Positions 23,614 through 31,878 of a stretch of DNA of 64,000 nucleotides are shown here, piece by piece (positions within the stretch are counted from its first letter, which is position 1; the number at the start of each line of letters is the position of its first letter). The notes beneath the pieces were generated by a model. That model saw only the letters and a program-made list of their open reading frames with translations. It searched no databases and was not told the origin of the DNA. Source of the stretch: Brachybacterium saurashtrense (GTDB lineage Bacteria > Actinomycetota > Actinomycetes > Actinomycetales > Dermabacteraceae); contig NZ_CP031356.1 of the NCBI RefSeq assembly GCF_003355475.1, positions 1,116,001-1,180,000 of the forward strand. Reading direction: 5' to 3'. The position numbers were made by a program, and so were the translations under genes.

Positions 23614-25857
23614 ATGCACACCAGCGCGCCGCACGAGACCACCGCTCCCGCCGAGGGCATCGCCATCGCGATCGACGGCCCGGCCGGCTCCGGCAAGTCC
23701 ACCGTGTCGCGCCTGGTGGCGGAGGCGCTGGACGGCGGCTTCCTCGACACCGGCGCGATGTACCGCGCCGTCACCTGGTGGTGCCTCGAGCAGGGCATCG
23801 ACCTGGAGGACCGGGAGGCCGTGGCCCGCGCCGCGGAGGAGGTCGAGCTGGTGCAGGGCACCGACCCGGCGGGGGCGACCGTCGCCGTGGCCGGCACCGA
23901 CATCACGGCCGCGATCCGCACCGAGCGCATCTCCCAGCAGGTCTCGCGCGTCGCGACCAACACGCTGGTGCGCGCCGTCCTGCAGCGTCGGCAGCGGCAG
24001 CTGCTGCACGCCGCCGCCGCGGAGCGGGGCTTCTGCGTGGCCGAGGGCCGGGACATCACCACGGTGGTGGCGCCCGACGCCCAGGTGCGCGTGCTGCTCA
24101 CCGCCTCCGACGAGGAGCGCATGCGCCGCCGCGCCGCGGAGCTGCAGCTCGAGGACACCGAGGAGACGCGGGCCCGCATGGCGGACCAGGTGCTGCGGCG
24201 GGACCGCGACGACTCCACCGTCTCCGAGTTCCTCACCGCGGCGGAGGGCGTGGAGGCCCTCGACACCACGGGGCTCGACATCGAGGACGTGGTGGAGCGG
24301 GTGCTGATGCTCGTGGCCGCCGCGGAGTCCGCGCAGGAGGAGGCCCGGCACGGCGCGGCCGAGCCCGCGACCCGCTCGACGGCGGGGGAGGGCGCCGCCC
24401 CGGGGGGCGAGACCGCCGACGGTCCCAGCGACGAGGAGATCGAGTCCGCGCTGCGCGCGGGCCTGGCCGACTACGCGCTTGAGGACGAGGACATGGCGCT
24501 GCTGGAGGGCGAGGACGAGGAGGGCCCTCGCCGCGCCGCGCCCCGCAACCTGCCGGTCGTGGCCGTGGTGGGACGCCCCAACGTCGGCAAGTCCACCCTC
24601 GTCAACCGCATCCTCGGCCGCCGCGAGGCCGTGGTGGAGGACCGCCCGGGCGTGACCCGCGACCGCGTCTTCTACGAGGCCGAGTGGGCCGGCAAGGACT
24701 TCTGGCTGGTGGACACCGGCGGCTGGGAGGACCGGGTGCAGGGCATCGCCTACCGGGTCGCGGAGCAGGCTGAGGTGGCCGTCTCCCTCGCGGACGTGGT
24801 GATGTTCATCGTGGACGCGAACGTGGGCGTGACCACCACCGACGAGCAGCTGCTGAAGGTGCTGCGCAAGGCGAACGTGCCGATCGTGCTGGTCGCCAAC
24901 AAGGTGGACGACCAGCGCGGCGAGCTCGAGGCCGCCGCGCTGTGGAACCTGGGCCTGGGCGAGCCCCACCCGGTCTCCGCCCTGCACGGGCGTGGCTCCG
25001 GCGACATGCTCGACGCGGTGCTCGCGGTGATGCCCGCCGAGGGGCGCGGCGCGGCCGCGGACCACGGCCCGCGCCGCGTCGCCCTCGTCGGCCGGCCCAA
25101 CGTAGGCAAGTCCTCGTTGCTGAACCGACTGGCCCGCGAGCAGCGGGTGGTGGTCGACGAGGTCGCCGGCACCACCCGCGACCCGGTCGACGAGAAGATC
25201 ACCCTGGGCGGCAAGGAGTGGACCTTCGTGGACACCGCCGGGATCCGCCGTCGCGTGCTGCAGTCGCAGGGTGCGGACTACTACGCCTCCCTGCGCACGC
25301 GCGCCGCACTGGACCGCGCCGAGATCGCGGTGGTGCTGCTGGAGGCCTCCGAGCCGATCTCCACCCAGGACCTGAAGATCATCGACATGGTGCTGGAGTC
25401 CGGTCGCGCCCTCGTGCTGGCCTTCAACAAGTGGGACCTGCTGGACGAGGAGCGCCACCGGGCGCTCGAGATCGAGATCGAGCGGGACCTCGCCCACGTG
25501 GCCTGGGCGCCGCGCGTGAACATCTCCGCCCAGACCGGCCGCCACGCGGAGAAGCTGGTGCCCGCGATCGAGACGGCGCTGGAGTCGTGGGACCGTCGCA
25601 TCCCCACCGGCCGGCTCAACGCCTTCCTGGGGCAGCTGGTGGCCGCCCACCCGCACCCGCTGCGCGGCGGCAAGCAGGCGCGGATCCTGTTCGCCACCCA
25701 GGCCCGCACCCGCCCGCCCCGGTTCGTCATCTTCGCCAGCGGCTTCCTCGAGCACGGGTACCGCCGCTTCATCGAGCGCCGCCTGCGCGAGGACTTCGCC
25801 TTCACCGGCTCGCCGATCGTGATCGGCGTGCGGATCCGGGAGAAGCGCAAGCGCTGA
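23614..25857 (+). CDS. Bifunctional cytidylate kinase / GTPase Der
   Basis: One 747-residue chain. Residues about 15-235 are cytidylate kinase, which phosphorylates CMP and dCMP ([12 protein letters not shown]-loop, [20 protein letters not shown], lid RRRAAELQ). An acidic linker (about 236-305) follows. Residues about 308-747 are Der/EngA, the double GTPase of 50S ribosome assembly, with G1 motifs GRPNVGKST (about 320) and GRPNVGKSS (about 493), two DTGG/DTAG G3 sites, NKVD and NKWD G4 sites, and a C-terminal KH-like domain ending in basic residues. This fused form is an established family in several actinobacteria. The start is the ATG directly after TATCCT. Confidence 0.95.
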   Translation: MHTSAPHETTAPAEGIAIAIDGPAGSGKSTVSRLVAEALDGGFLDTGAMYRAVTWWCLEQGIDLEDREAVARAAEEVELVQGTDPAGATVAVAGTDITAAIRTERISQQVSRVATNTLVRAVLQRRQRQLLHAAAAERGFCVAEGRDITTVVAPDAQVRVLLTASDEERMRRRAAELQLEDTEETRARMADQVLRRDRDDSTVSEFLTAAEGVEALDTTGLDIEDVVERVLMLVAAAESAQEEARHGAAEPATRSTAGEGAAPGGETADGPSDEEIESALRAGLADYALEDEDMALLEGEDEEGPRRAAPRNLPVVAVVGRPNVGKSTLVNRILGRREAVVEDRPGVTRDRVFYEAEWAGKDFWLVDTGGWEDRVQGIAYRVAEQAEVAVSLADVVMFIVDANVGVTTTDEQLLKVLRKANVPIVLVANKVDDQRGELEAAALWNLGLGEPHPVSALHGRGSGDMLDAVLAVMPAEGRGAAADHGPRRVALVGRPNVGKSSLLNRLAREQRVVVDEVAGTTRDPVDEKITLGGKEWTFVDTAGIRRRVLQSQGADYYASLRTRAALDRAEIAVVLLEASEPISTQDLKIIDMVLESGRALVLAFNKWDLLDEERHRALEIEIERDLAHVAWAPRVNISAQTGRHAEKLVPAIETALESWDRRIPTGRLNAFLGQLVAAHPHPLRGGKQARILFATQARTRPPRFVIFASGFLEHGYRRFIERRLREDFAFTGSPIVIGVRIREKRKR

Positions 25858-25908
25858 GCAGCGGCGTGCCGCGGCCGCCCGGAGGTGCGAGCGCGCACCG
25901 CGAGCACG

Positions 25909-25914
25909 TATCCT
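25909..25914 (+). promoter_or_regulatory. -10 element for the TM2 gene
   Basis: TATCCT ends 7 nt before the ATG at 25922. GGGAG also lies in those 7 nt, so the transcript is leaderless or nearly so. Confidence 0.5.
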
Positions 25915-25921
25915 GGGAGCC

Positions 25922-26647
25922 ATGAGCACTCCCGGCGACAACTCCTCCTGGACCCCGCAGAACGGCGACCACGACGCCTCCGCGCAGCCCCCGCAGGATC
26001 CGTGGGCGCAGCCCCCGGGCGCCGCGCAGGACCCGTACGCCCCGCAGAGCGCGGCGGGCTCCGCCTCCGACCCGTACGGCGAGCCGCCGTCGGCGGGCTT
26101 CGCCTCCGACCCCTACGGCCAGCAGGCCGGCGGCGCGCCGCAGGCGGCGGCGCAGGATCCGTTCGGGACCCAGGCCTCGGGGGCCTCGGCCTCCGACCCC
26201 TACGGTCAGCCGAGCGCGGGCGCCTCGCCCTACGACCCGTACGGCCAGCCGCCGTCGGCCGGCTCCGCCTCCGATCCCTACGGGCAGGGCCAGCACCAGT
26301 GGTCGCCGGCCCACGACTCCGGCGCCCCGCAGGCCGCCGCGCCGGGCGGCGCGCCCTACGGCCAGGCAGGCGGCGCGCCCTACGGCCAGGCAGGGGGAGC
26401 ACCGGGGCCGGCACCGCAGGGCCAGCTCCAGAGCCGCCTCGTGGTGGGCCTGCTGGGGATCTTCCTGGGCGGGTTCGGCGTGCACCGATTCCTCCTCGGC
26501 TACACCACCATCGGCATCATCCAGATCGTGGTCACCGTCCTGACCTGCGGTGCCGGTGCCCTGTGGGGTCTGATCGAGGGCATCATGGTGCTCGCCAAGT
26601 CCCCCTCCTTCGAGCGGGACGCCCACGGCCGCCCCCTCGCCGACTGA
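25922..26647 (+). CDS. TM2 domain-containing membrane protein with DPYGQ-rich N-terminus
   Basis: The 241-residue protein has a long low-complexity N-terminal half (residues 1 to about 160) rich in Pro, Gly, Ala and repeats of DPYGQ/DPYA, then a TM2 domain: QSRLVVGLLGIFLGGFGVHRFLLGY followed by a second helix (IGIIQIVVTVLTCGAGALWGLIEGI). TM2 proteins are inner-membrane proteins of unknown biochemical role. The disordered repeats probably face the cytoplasm and may bind partners or phase-separate; that is inference. Two short membrane or hypothetical genes follow on the same strand. Confidence 0.85.
   Translation: MSTPGDNSSWTPQNGDHDASAQPPQDPWAQPPGAAQDPYAPQSAAGSASDPYGEPPSAGFASDPYGQQAGGAPQAAAQDPFGTQASGASASDPYGQPSAGASPYDPYGQPPSAGSASDPYGQGQHQWSPAHDSGAPQAAAPGGAPYGQAGGAPYGQAGGAPGPAPQGQLQSRLVVGLLGIFLGGFGVHRFLLGYTTIGIIQIVVTVLTCGAGALWGLIEGIMVLAKSPSFERDAHGRPLAD
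26345..26392 (+). repeat. Tandem 24-nt coding repeat (GGAPYGQA x2)
   Basis: Two exact 24-nt copies (26345-26368 and 26369-26392) encode the octapeptide GGAPYGQA twice inside the disordered part of the TM2 protein. It is a candidate slippage site for length variation. Confidence 0.85.
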
Positions 26648-26668
26648 TTCCCGGAACGGACACGACCG

Positions 26669-26968
26669 ATGAGTCTCCCGCCCCCGGCGCCGCTCCCGGA
26701 TCGCAGCTCCCTCCAGACCCGCGCGATCCTCCTGATCGTGTTCGGGTTCCTGTGCGGAGGAACGGTGCCGGCGATCTTCGGCATCATCGCGCTCGTGCAG
26801 ATGGACTCCGATCCGTACAGCGCGCAGAAGATGAACAAGATCGGCTGGATCATCTTCTGGGTGATGCTCGGCCTCGCCGTGCTCGCCATCCTCGCCTACA
26901 TCGCCTTCTTCGGCGTCACGTTCCTGCTCCTGGGGACCACGGCCATGCAGGCCCCGACGGGCGGATGA
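26669..26968 (+). CDS. Small two-helix membrane protein
   Basis: The 99-residue product has a proline-rich N-terminus (SLPPPAPLPDRSS), a hydrophobic segment (AILLIVFGFLCGGTVPAIFGIIALV), a short polar loop with QMDSDPYSAQKMNKIG, and a second long hydrophobic segment to the C-terminus. The layout resembles CD225/DUF4190-type small membrane proteins, in which the loop between helices carries A-x-(K/R)-x-N. It lies 21 nt after the TM2 gene and is likely co-transcribed. Function unknown. Confidence 0.7.
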   Translation: MSLPPPAPLPDRSSLQTRAILLIVFGFLCGGTVPAIFGIIALVQMDSDPYSAQKMNKIGWIIFWVMLGLAVLAILAYIAFFGVTFLLLGTTAMQAPTGG

Positions 26969-27011
26969 GGCGCCCCGGGACCACGGGGCCCGCGCGGCGC
27001 GGGGAGCAGGG

Positions 27012-27629
27012 ATGAGCGGCCGCCCGCCGCTGCCCGGCACACGGGTGCGGATCGCCCTCACGGACCGTCCCGGCGACGAGGCGACGGTGCGCGTGCTCGC
27101 CGCGCCGCGCCGCGACATGGCACGCGAGGGACGGCTGAGTCCGGCCCTCGCCCCGTTCGAGGACGCGCTCCTGGTGGACGTGTCGATCGGCGACCGCCTC
27201 GTCCTGCCCGGCGCGTGGGTGGAGCCGGAGGTGCTCGCACGCGGCACCGCCGTGGCACCCGTGCCCGTGCGCGCCGCGGATCTCCGCCCGCCGGCGATCA
27301 TCCTCGGCACCCCCGCGCGGGCGGCGCTGTGCTGGGGAGCGACCGTCTGGCCGCTCGAGCTCGGCGGCGTGGTCGCGATCCCGGAGAGCGCACGGCCCTC
27401 CCCCCACCCGTTCTCGCGGCTGCGCCGACTGACGCTCGTCGCCGCCGGCCGGCGCGCCGAGATCGGGCTGACCATGTGGCAGGCGGCAGGTTTCGAGATC
27501 CCCTGGCACGACGTGCGCCTGCTGCCCCGCGCCGCCTCCTGGTTCGAGCTCGCGCAGGTGCCGGCGGGAATGCGGTACGCCGACGCGGAGGCGGCCCAGG
27601 GCGTGGGGCGCGCGCACCGGCGCGGCTGA
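27012..27629 (+). CDS. Hypothetical protein
   Basis: I do not recognise this 205-residue protein. It has no signal peptide or membrane segment, is rich in Arg, Pro and Ala, and looks like a soluble mixed alpha/beta protein (RVRIALTDRPGDEATVRVL; ALLVDVSIGDRLVLPGAWVEPEV; WWH-poor C-terminus with MWQAAGFEIPWHDVRLLP). Codon third positions are strongly G/C like its neighbours, which supports coding. The ATG is preceded by GGGGAGCAGGG. It may be cotranscribed with the two membrane-protein genes upstream. Confidence 0.6.
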   Translation: MSGRPPLPGTRVRIALTDRPGDEATVRVLAAPRRDMAREGRLSPALAPFEDALLVDVSIGDRLVLPGAWVEPEVLARGTAVAPVPVRAADLRPPAIILGTPARAALCWGATVWPLELGGVVAIPESARPSPHPFSRLRRLTLVAAGRRAEIGLTMWQAAGFEIPWHDVRLLPRAASWFELAQVPAGMRYADAEAAQGVGRAHRRG

Positions 27630-27666
27630 GGAGGCGCTGCGACGCGCCGGGACGAGCGCACTGATC

Positions 27667-27693
27667 GTGAAAGCGGTCACATGCCGCTAGGGT
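27667..27693 (+). promoter_or_regulatory. Promoter and LacI-like half-palindrome upstream of ABC importer
   Basis: TAGGGT (27688-27693) is a -10 candidate. GTGAaagcggTCAC (27667-27680) covers the -35 region and resembles LacI-family sugar operators (TGAAA-x-CG-x-TTTCA type), though imperfectly. No LacI gene is in the window. Confidence 0.4.
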
Positions 27694-27726
27694 CGTGGGT
27701 CCGTGAATCTCGACGAGGAGGTCGCC

Positions 27727-29124
27727 GTGCCCCCACGACCGTCCGTTCCGCGGCAGCCTGCGCGGCGCAGCATCCTGCGCTTCACCGCCGGGGTGGCCGT
27801 CGCCGTCCCGCTCAGCGCACTCGCCGGCTGCGCCGCCGGCGGCTCCCGCGATCCGCACACCATCCGCATCGCGTACCAGCAGTTCGGCTCCGGCACGATC
27901 AAGCGGGAGTGGATCACCGCCGCCGCCCAGGAGTTCTCCGAGGAGAATCCCGAGCTCACGGTGCAGCTCGTCCCGATCGTCGCCTCGGAGAACGACTACT
28001 TCACCAAGAACGAGCTGCTCATGAGCTCGCCCCGCACCAGTCCCGACCTGGTCTACGAGGACTCCTTCATCCTGCTGTCCGACATGGGCGCCGGGTACCT
28101 CCAGCCGATGACCGACCTGATCGACCGCTTCGAGCACTGGGACGACATCGCCGATGCCTCCAAGGACGCGGTCACCGGCGAGGACGGCGAGGTGTACGGA
28201 GTCCCGATCACCACGGACACCCGCGCCCTGTGGTACCAGCGCGAGGTCTTCGCCGAGGCGGGGCTGCCCGAGGACTGGCAGCCGGGCAGCTGGGAGGAGA
28301 TCCTGGACGCCGCCCGCGCGATCCGGGACTCCGACAGCGAGGCGATCCCCCTGTTCCTGTTCGCCGGCACCCCGCAGGGGGAGAAGGCGTCGATGCAGGG
28401 CTTCGAGATGCTGCTGTACGGCACCGGCGACGGCACCGGGCTGTACGACCGCGAGGCGGAGAGATGGATCCTCGGCGCCCAGGGGTTCATCGACGCCCTG
28501 GGGTTCCTCCGCACACTCTTCGAGGAGGACCTCACCGCCACGCTCGGCCAGCACCTGGACCCGAACATCGCCGAGTCGATCTACACCACGATGCTGCCCG
28601 AGGCGAAGCTGGGGATCCTCCTCGACGGCTCCTGGATCTCCCAGAACTGGACCGACTCCGCCGCCCGGCCCTGGCCCGAGTGGCCCGACGTGGTGGGTCT
28701 GGCGGACATGCCCACCCAGGACGGCTCCGGCTCGGGCACGGTCACCCTCGCGGGCGGGTGGGGTCTGTCGATCCCCACGCACGCCACCGATCGCGAGACC
28801 GCCTTCCGCTTCCTCGAGAAGCTGGTCTCCACCCCGACCCTGGTGCAGTACGCGATCGCCGACAACCACATCACCGTCCGTGCCGACGTCGCCGAGGACG
28901 AGGAGTACCTCGGGTACTCGCCGGCGGTGGAGTACTTCACCGATCTGCTCGAGACCGCGTACTACCGCCCGGCGCTGCCCGCCTATCCCGAGGTGTCCTC
29001 CGCGATCCAGGAGGCGATGGAGGCGGTGATGACCGGCACCTCGCCCGAGGCCGCGGCCGCCGCCTACGACGCCACGGTCACCGAGATCGTCGGCCCCGAG
29101 CACGTGCAGGAGGCCTCCGCATGA
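27727..29124 (+). CDS. Extracellular solute-binding lipoprotein of a carbohydrate-type ABC importer
   Basis: This is a family 1 solute-binding protein (MalE/UgpB-like) expected to capture a sugar or sugar-like solute outside the membrane. The 465-residue product has an N-terminal RRSILRF (Tat-like) followed by a hydrophobic stretch and lipobox LAGC, so it is probably a lipoprotein. The mature part shows the usual layout (IRIAYQQFG...; YGVPITTDTRALWY; LDGSWISQNW; LAGGWGLSIP). I chose GTG 27727 because GAGGAGG lies 5 nt upstream; the in-frame GTG 27703 is an alternative. It overlaps the first permease by 4 nt. Substrate is not predictable from sequence alone. Confidence 0.88.
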   Translation: MPPRPSVPRQPARRSILRFTAGVAVAVPLSALAGCAAGGSRDPHTIRIAYQQFGSGTIKREWITAAAQEFSEENPELTVQLVPIVASENDYFTKNELLMSSPRTSPDLVYEDSFILLSDMGAGYLQPMTDLIDRFEHWDDIADASKDAVTGEDGEVYGVPITTDTRALWYQREVFAEAGLPEDWQPGSWEEILDAARAIRDSDSEAIPLFLFAGTPQGEKASMQGFEMLLYGTGDGTGLYDREAERWILGAQGFIDALGFLRTLFEEDLTATLGQHLDPNIAESIYTTMLPEAKLGILLDGSWISQNWTDSAARPWPEWPDVVGLADMPTQDGSGSGTVTLAGGWGLSIPTHATDRETAFRFLEKLVSTPTLVQYAIADNHITVRADVAEDEEYLGYSPAVEYFTDLLETAYYRPALPAYPEVSSAIQEAMEAVMTGTSPEAAAAAYDATVTEIVGPEHVQEASA

Positions 29125-30062
29125 CCAGCGACGCACACACCGCCTCACCGCCGCGCCCCGCGGGCCCGACGCCCCGGAGCGGCCGGCTCGGGAACCGGCT
29201 CACCCCGGTCAGGGCGCTGCCGATGCTCCCGGCCGGGCTGCTGCTGGTGGGCTTCATGCTCGGCCCGATCCTCTACTCGCTCTACCTCGCCTTCACCGAT
29301 AAGGCGATCCGCGGCGAGGGCGCCTCCAGCACCAGCTTCGTGGGGCTGTCGAACTTCACCGACGCCTTCACCGACGGCGACTTCTGGAACTCTTTGGTGC
29401 TGACCCTGGTGTTCACGGTGGTCTCCGCCGTGATCGGCCAGAACGTGATGGGGATGCTGCTCGCCCTCCTGATGGAGCGTGCCCACCGGATCCTCACCTT
29501 CGCCGTGACCTCGCTGGTGATCGCCGCCTGGATCCTGCCCGAAGTGGTGGCCGGATACCTGCTGTACACCTTCTTCGCCGGGGAGGGCAGCCTCAACACG
29601 ATCCTCGCCGCGATCGGACTGCCCACCCAGAACATGCTGTTCACCGCGCCGATCCTGGCGGTCTCGTTCGCGAACATCTGGCGCGGCACCGCGTTCTCCA
29701 TGCTCGTGTACTCGGCGGCGCTCAGCGCCGTGCCCGGCGACGTGTACGAATCGGCCTCGCTGGACGGCGCCGGCCCCGTGCGCCGCTTCCGCTCGATCAC
29801 GGTCCCGCTGCTGCGGCCCGCGATCGCGACCAACCTGATGCTCACTACGCTGCAGACCCTGTCGGTGTTCGGGCTCATCTTCATCATGACCGGCGGCGGC
29901 CCCGCCCGGCAGAGCCAGACGCTGCCCCTGTACATGTACGAGCAGGCCTTCTCCTACGGCCAGCTCGGCTACGGCACGGCCGTGGCGCTGCTGCTGCTCC
30001 TGATCGGGGCCGCGGCCTCGCTGGTGTACCTGCGCCTGCTGCCCGAGGAGGAGAAGCGATGA
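29121..30062 (+). CDS. ABC sugar-type permease, MalF-like
   Basis: This inner-membrane permease of 313 residues has six hydrophobic segments and the EAA loop that docks the ATPase (YESASLDGAGPVRRFRSITVP). The N-terminal cytoplasmic tail of about 30 residues is proline rich. Its ATG overlaps the binding-protein stop and its stop overlaps the second permease, a three-gene operon with ATGA junctions. No ATP-binding protein is encoded here, so a shared MsiK-type ATPase is likely. Confidence 0.9.
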   Translation: MTSDAHTASPPRPAGPTPRSGRLGNRLTPVRALPMLPAGLLLVGFMLGPILYSLYLAFTDKAIRGEGASSTSFVGLSNFTDAFTDGDFWNSLVLTLVFTVVSAVIGQNVMGMLLALLMERAHRILTFAVTSLVIAAWILPEVVAGYLLYTFFAGEGSLNTILAAIGLPTQNMLFTAPILAVSFANIWRGTAFSMLVYSAALSAVPGDVYESASLDGAGPVRRFRSITVPLLRPAIATNLMLTTLQTLSVFGLIFIMTGGGPARQSQTLPLYMYEQAFSYGQLGYGTAVALLLLLIGAAASLVYLRLLPEEEKR

Positions 30063-30922
30063 CCACGACCACTCGACCCGCGCCCACCTCGACGACGGGT
30101 TCCCGCGCCCGCGGCACCACGGTCGCCTCGTCCCTCGTGATGCTCGTGATCGGGCTCGCGTTCCTGGTGCCCCTGCTGTGGGTGGTGCTGGCCTCCTTCG
30201 ACACCGAGGCCTCGCTGTCCGTGGCGTGGCCGCAGACCTGGAGCCTCGGCAACTTCGCCGCGATCTGGAACGCGGAGACCACCTTCCGGCCGCTGGCCAA
30301 CTCGCTCATCCTGTGCGGCGGCGCGACCCTCGTCACCATGGTCACGGCGGTGCTGTGTGCCTATCCGATGTCGCGCTTCCGGTTCCGGGCCAAGCGACCG
30401 CTGCTGCTGACGATCATCTTCTCCACGGGGCTGCCGATCACGGCGATCATGATCCCGGTCTACTCGCTGTTCGTGCAGGTGAACCTCATCGACTCGATGG
30501 TCGGTGCGATCCTGTTCCTCGGCGCGAGCTCCCTGCCCTACGCGATCTTCCTCACCAAGGGGTTCATGGACGGCGTGCCGGTGGACATCGAGGAGTCCGC
30601 CTGGACCGAGGGCGCGGGCGTGCTGCGGGCGCTGTGGTCCGTGGTGCTGCCGCTGATGCGCTCCGGGATGGCGGTCGCGACGATCTTCACCTTCGTCATG
30701 ATGTGGGGCAACTTCTTCGTGCCCTTCATGCTGCTGCTGAGCCCGGAGAACCTGCCCGCGGCGGTCACGCTGTACACCTTCTCCTCGCAGTACGGGCAGG
30801 TCGCCTACGGCCAGCTGGCGGCGTTCTCGATCTTCTACTCGCTGCCGGTGGTGGCCCTGTACCTCTTCCTCGGGCGCAGCCTGGGCCAGGGCTTCGCCGC
30901 GGCCGGCGGGGTGAAGGGCTGA
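30059..30922 (+). CDS. ABC sugar-type permease, MalG-like
   Basis: Second permease subunit, 287 residues, with six hydrophobic segments and EAA loop DIEESAWTEGAGVLRALWSVVLP. FSTGLPITAIMIPVY and SSLPYAIFLTKGF are typical of the MalG/UgpE group. ATGA overlap with the first permease. It ends 15 nt before the stop of the convergent purU with no clear terminator in between. Confidence 0.9.
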   Translation: MTTTTRPAPTSTTGSRARGTTVASSLVMLVIGLAFLVPLLWVVLASFDTEASLSVAWPQTWSLGNFAAIWNAETTFRPLANSLILCGGATLVTMVTAVLCAYPMSRFRFRAKRPLLLTIIFSTGLPITAIMIPVYSLFVQVNLIDSMVGAILFLGASSLPYAIFLTKGFMDGVPVDIEESAWTEGAGVLRALWSVVLPLMRSGMAVATIFTFVMMWGNFFVPFMLLLSPENLPAAVTLYTFSSQYGQVAYGQLAAFSIFYSLPVVALYLFLGRSLGQGFAAAGGVKG

Positions 30923-30937
30923 GGCCGCGCAGCGCCC

Positions 30938-31822
30938 TCAGCGGAAGACGACCGTCCTGGCACCGTCCAGCAGCACCCGGGACTGGGCGAACCAGGCCAC
31001 GGCCTGGCGCAGAGTGCGCGCCTCGACGTCCTGGCCGATCGCCATCAGCTCCTGCGGCGAGCGGGTGTGATCCACGCGCAGCACCTCCTGCTCGATGATC
31101 GGCCCCTCGTCGAGGTCGCTGGTGACGAAGTGCGCGGTGGCGCCGATCTGCTTCACGCCGCGGGCATGGGCCTGGCGGTAGGGGTTCGCCCCCTTGAAGC
31201 CGGGCAGGAAGGAGTGGTGGATGTTGATGCAGCGGCCTGCCAGCTCCTCGCACAGCTCGGGGGAGAGGATCTGCATGTAGCGGGCCAGCACCACCAGCTC
31301 GATGTCGTGCTCGGCGACGGCCTGGCGCACCCGGTCCTCGAAGGCGGCCTTGCCGCCCGGGCCCGTGGTAGGGAGGTGCTCGAAGGGCACGCCGTGGAAG
31401 CCGGCGAGGCGTTCGAGGGTGGGATGGTTGGCGAGGATCAGCGGCACCTGCACCGGGAGGTGTCCGGACTCGACCTGGAACAGCAGGTCGTTCACGCAGT
31501 GCGTGGCCGTGGAGCCCAGCAGGAGGGTGCGCACGGGCCGGCCCACCTCGTCGATGCGGTGCTCGAGGCCGAAGCGCTCCACCGCCGGAGCCAGGGCCGC
31601 CTCCAGCTCCGTCGCGGAGGCGGGGGTGCGCACCTGGAGCCGCAGGTAGAAGCGCTGCGTGGTGCCGCTCTCGAACTGTCGGGACTCGGTGATGTTCCCG
31701 CCCACCTCGACGATGGCGCCGGTCACCGCATGGACGATGCCGGGGGCGTCGGCGCACACCACCGTGAGCACGTACTCGTGGGTCTCGGCGGGGCTCGGGG
31801 AGGTCGGGGTCGCGCTGCTCAT
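30938..31822 (-). CDS. purU: Formyltetrahydrofolate deformylase
   Basis: PurU hydrolyses 10-formyl-THF to formate and THF, balancing one-carbon pools. The 294-residue protein has an N-terminal ACT domain (VVCADAPGIVHAVTGAIVEVGGNI) and a C-terminal formyltransferase-like domain with ILANHPTL, LARYMQILSP, NIHHSFLPGFKGANPY (catalytic Asn/His region) and the conserved Asp in TSDLDEGPII. The ATG is 6 nt after a TAGACT element, so it is probably leaderless. Betaine/dimethylglycine catabolism encoded at 53-58 kb produces folate-bound one-carbon units, which gives a possible metabolic link. Confidence 0.94.
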   Translation of the reverse strand: MSSATPTSPSPAETHEYVLTVVCADAPGIVHAVTGAIVEVGGNITESRQFESGTTQRFYLRLQVRTPASATELEAALAPAVERFGLEHRIDEVGRPVRTLLLGSTATHCVNDLLFQVESGHLPVQVPLILANHPTLERLAGFHGVPFEHLPTTGPGGKAAFEDRVRQAVAEHDIELVVLARYMQILSPELCEELAGRCINIHHSFLPGFKGANPYRQAHARGVKQIGATAHFVTSDLDEGPIIEQEVLRVDHTRSPQELMAIGQDVEARTLRQAVAWFAQSRVLLDGARTVVFR

Positions 31823-31828
31823 GCGGCC

Positions 31829-31834
31829 AGTCTA
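31829..31834 (-). promoter_or_regulatory. -10 element for leaderless purU
   Basis: On the minus strand TAGACT is followed by exactly 6 nt and then the purU ATG. Confidence 0.55.
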
Positions 31835-31878
31835 GGAACAGCGCCCGCACGGGGCGGGAGCGTCCACGCAGCGCCCGC

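Noticed and set aside
23614-25857. Cmk-Der fusion as a novel protein
   Set aside because: This bifunctional architecture is already an established family in several actinobacteria, so it is annotated but not claimed as new.
22825-25941. 1038-codon minus-strand open frame opposite tyrA and cmk-der
   Set aside because: Antisense shadow of genes with intact motifs; its His/Arg/Gln-rich translation has no domain.
26345-26392. Tandem repeat as a CRISPR or regulatory array
   Set aside because: Only two in-frame 24-nt units with no spacers, inside a coding low-complexity region.
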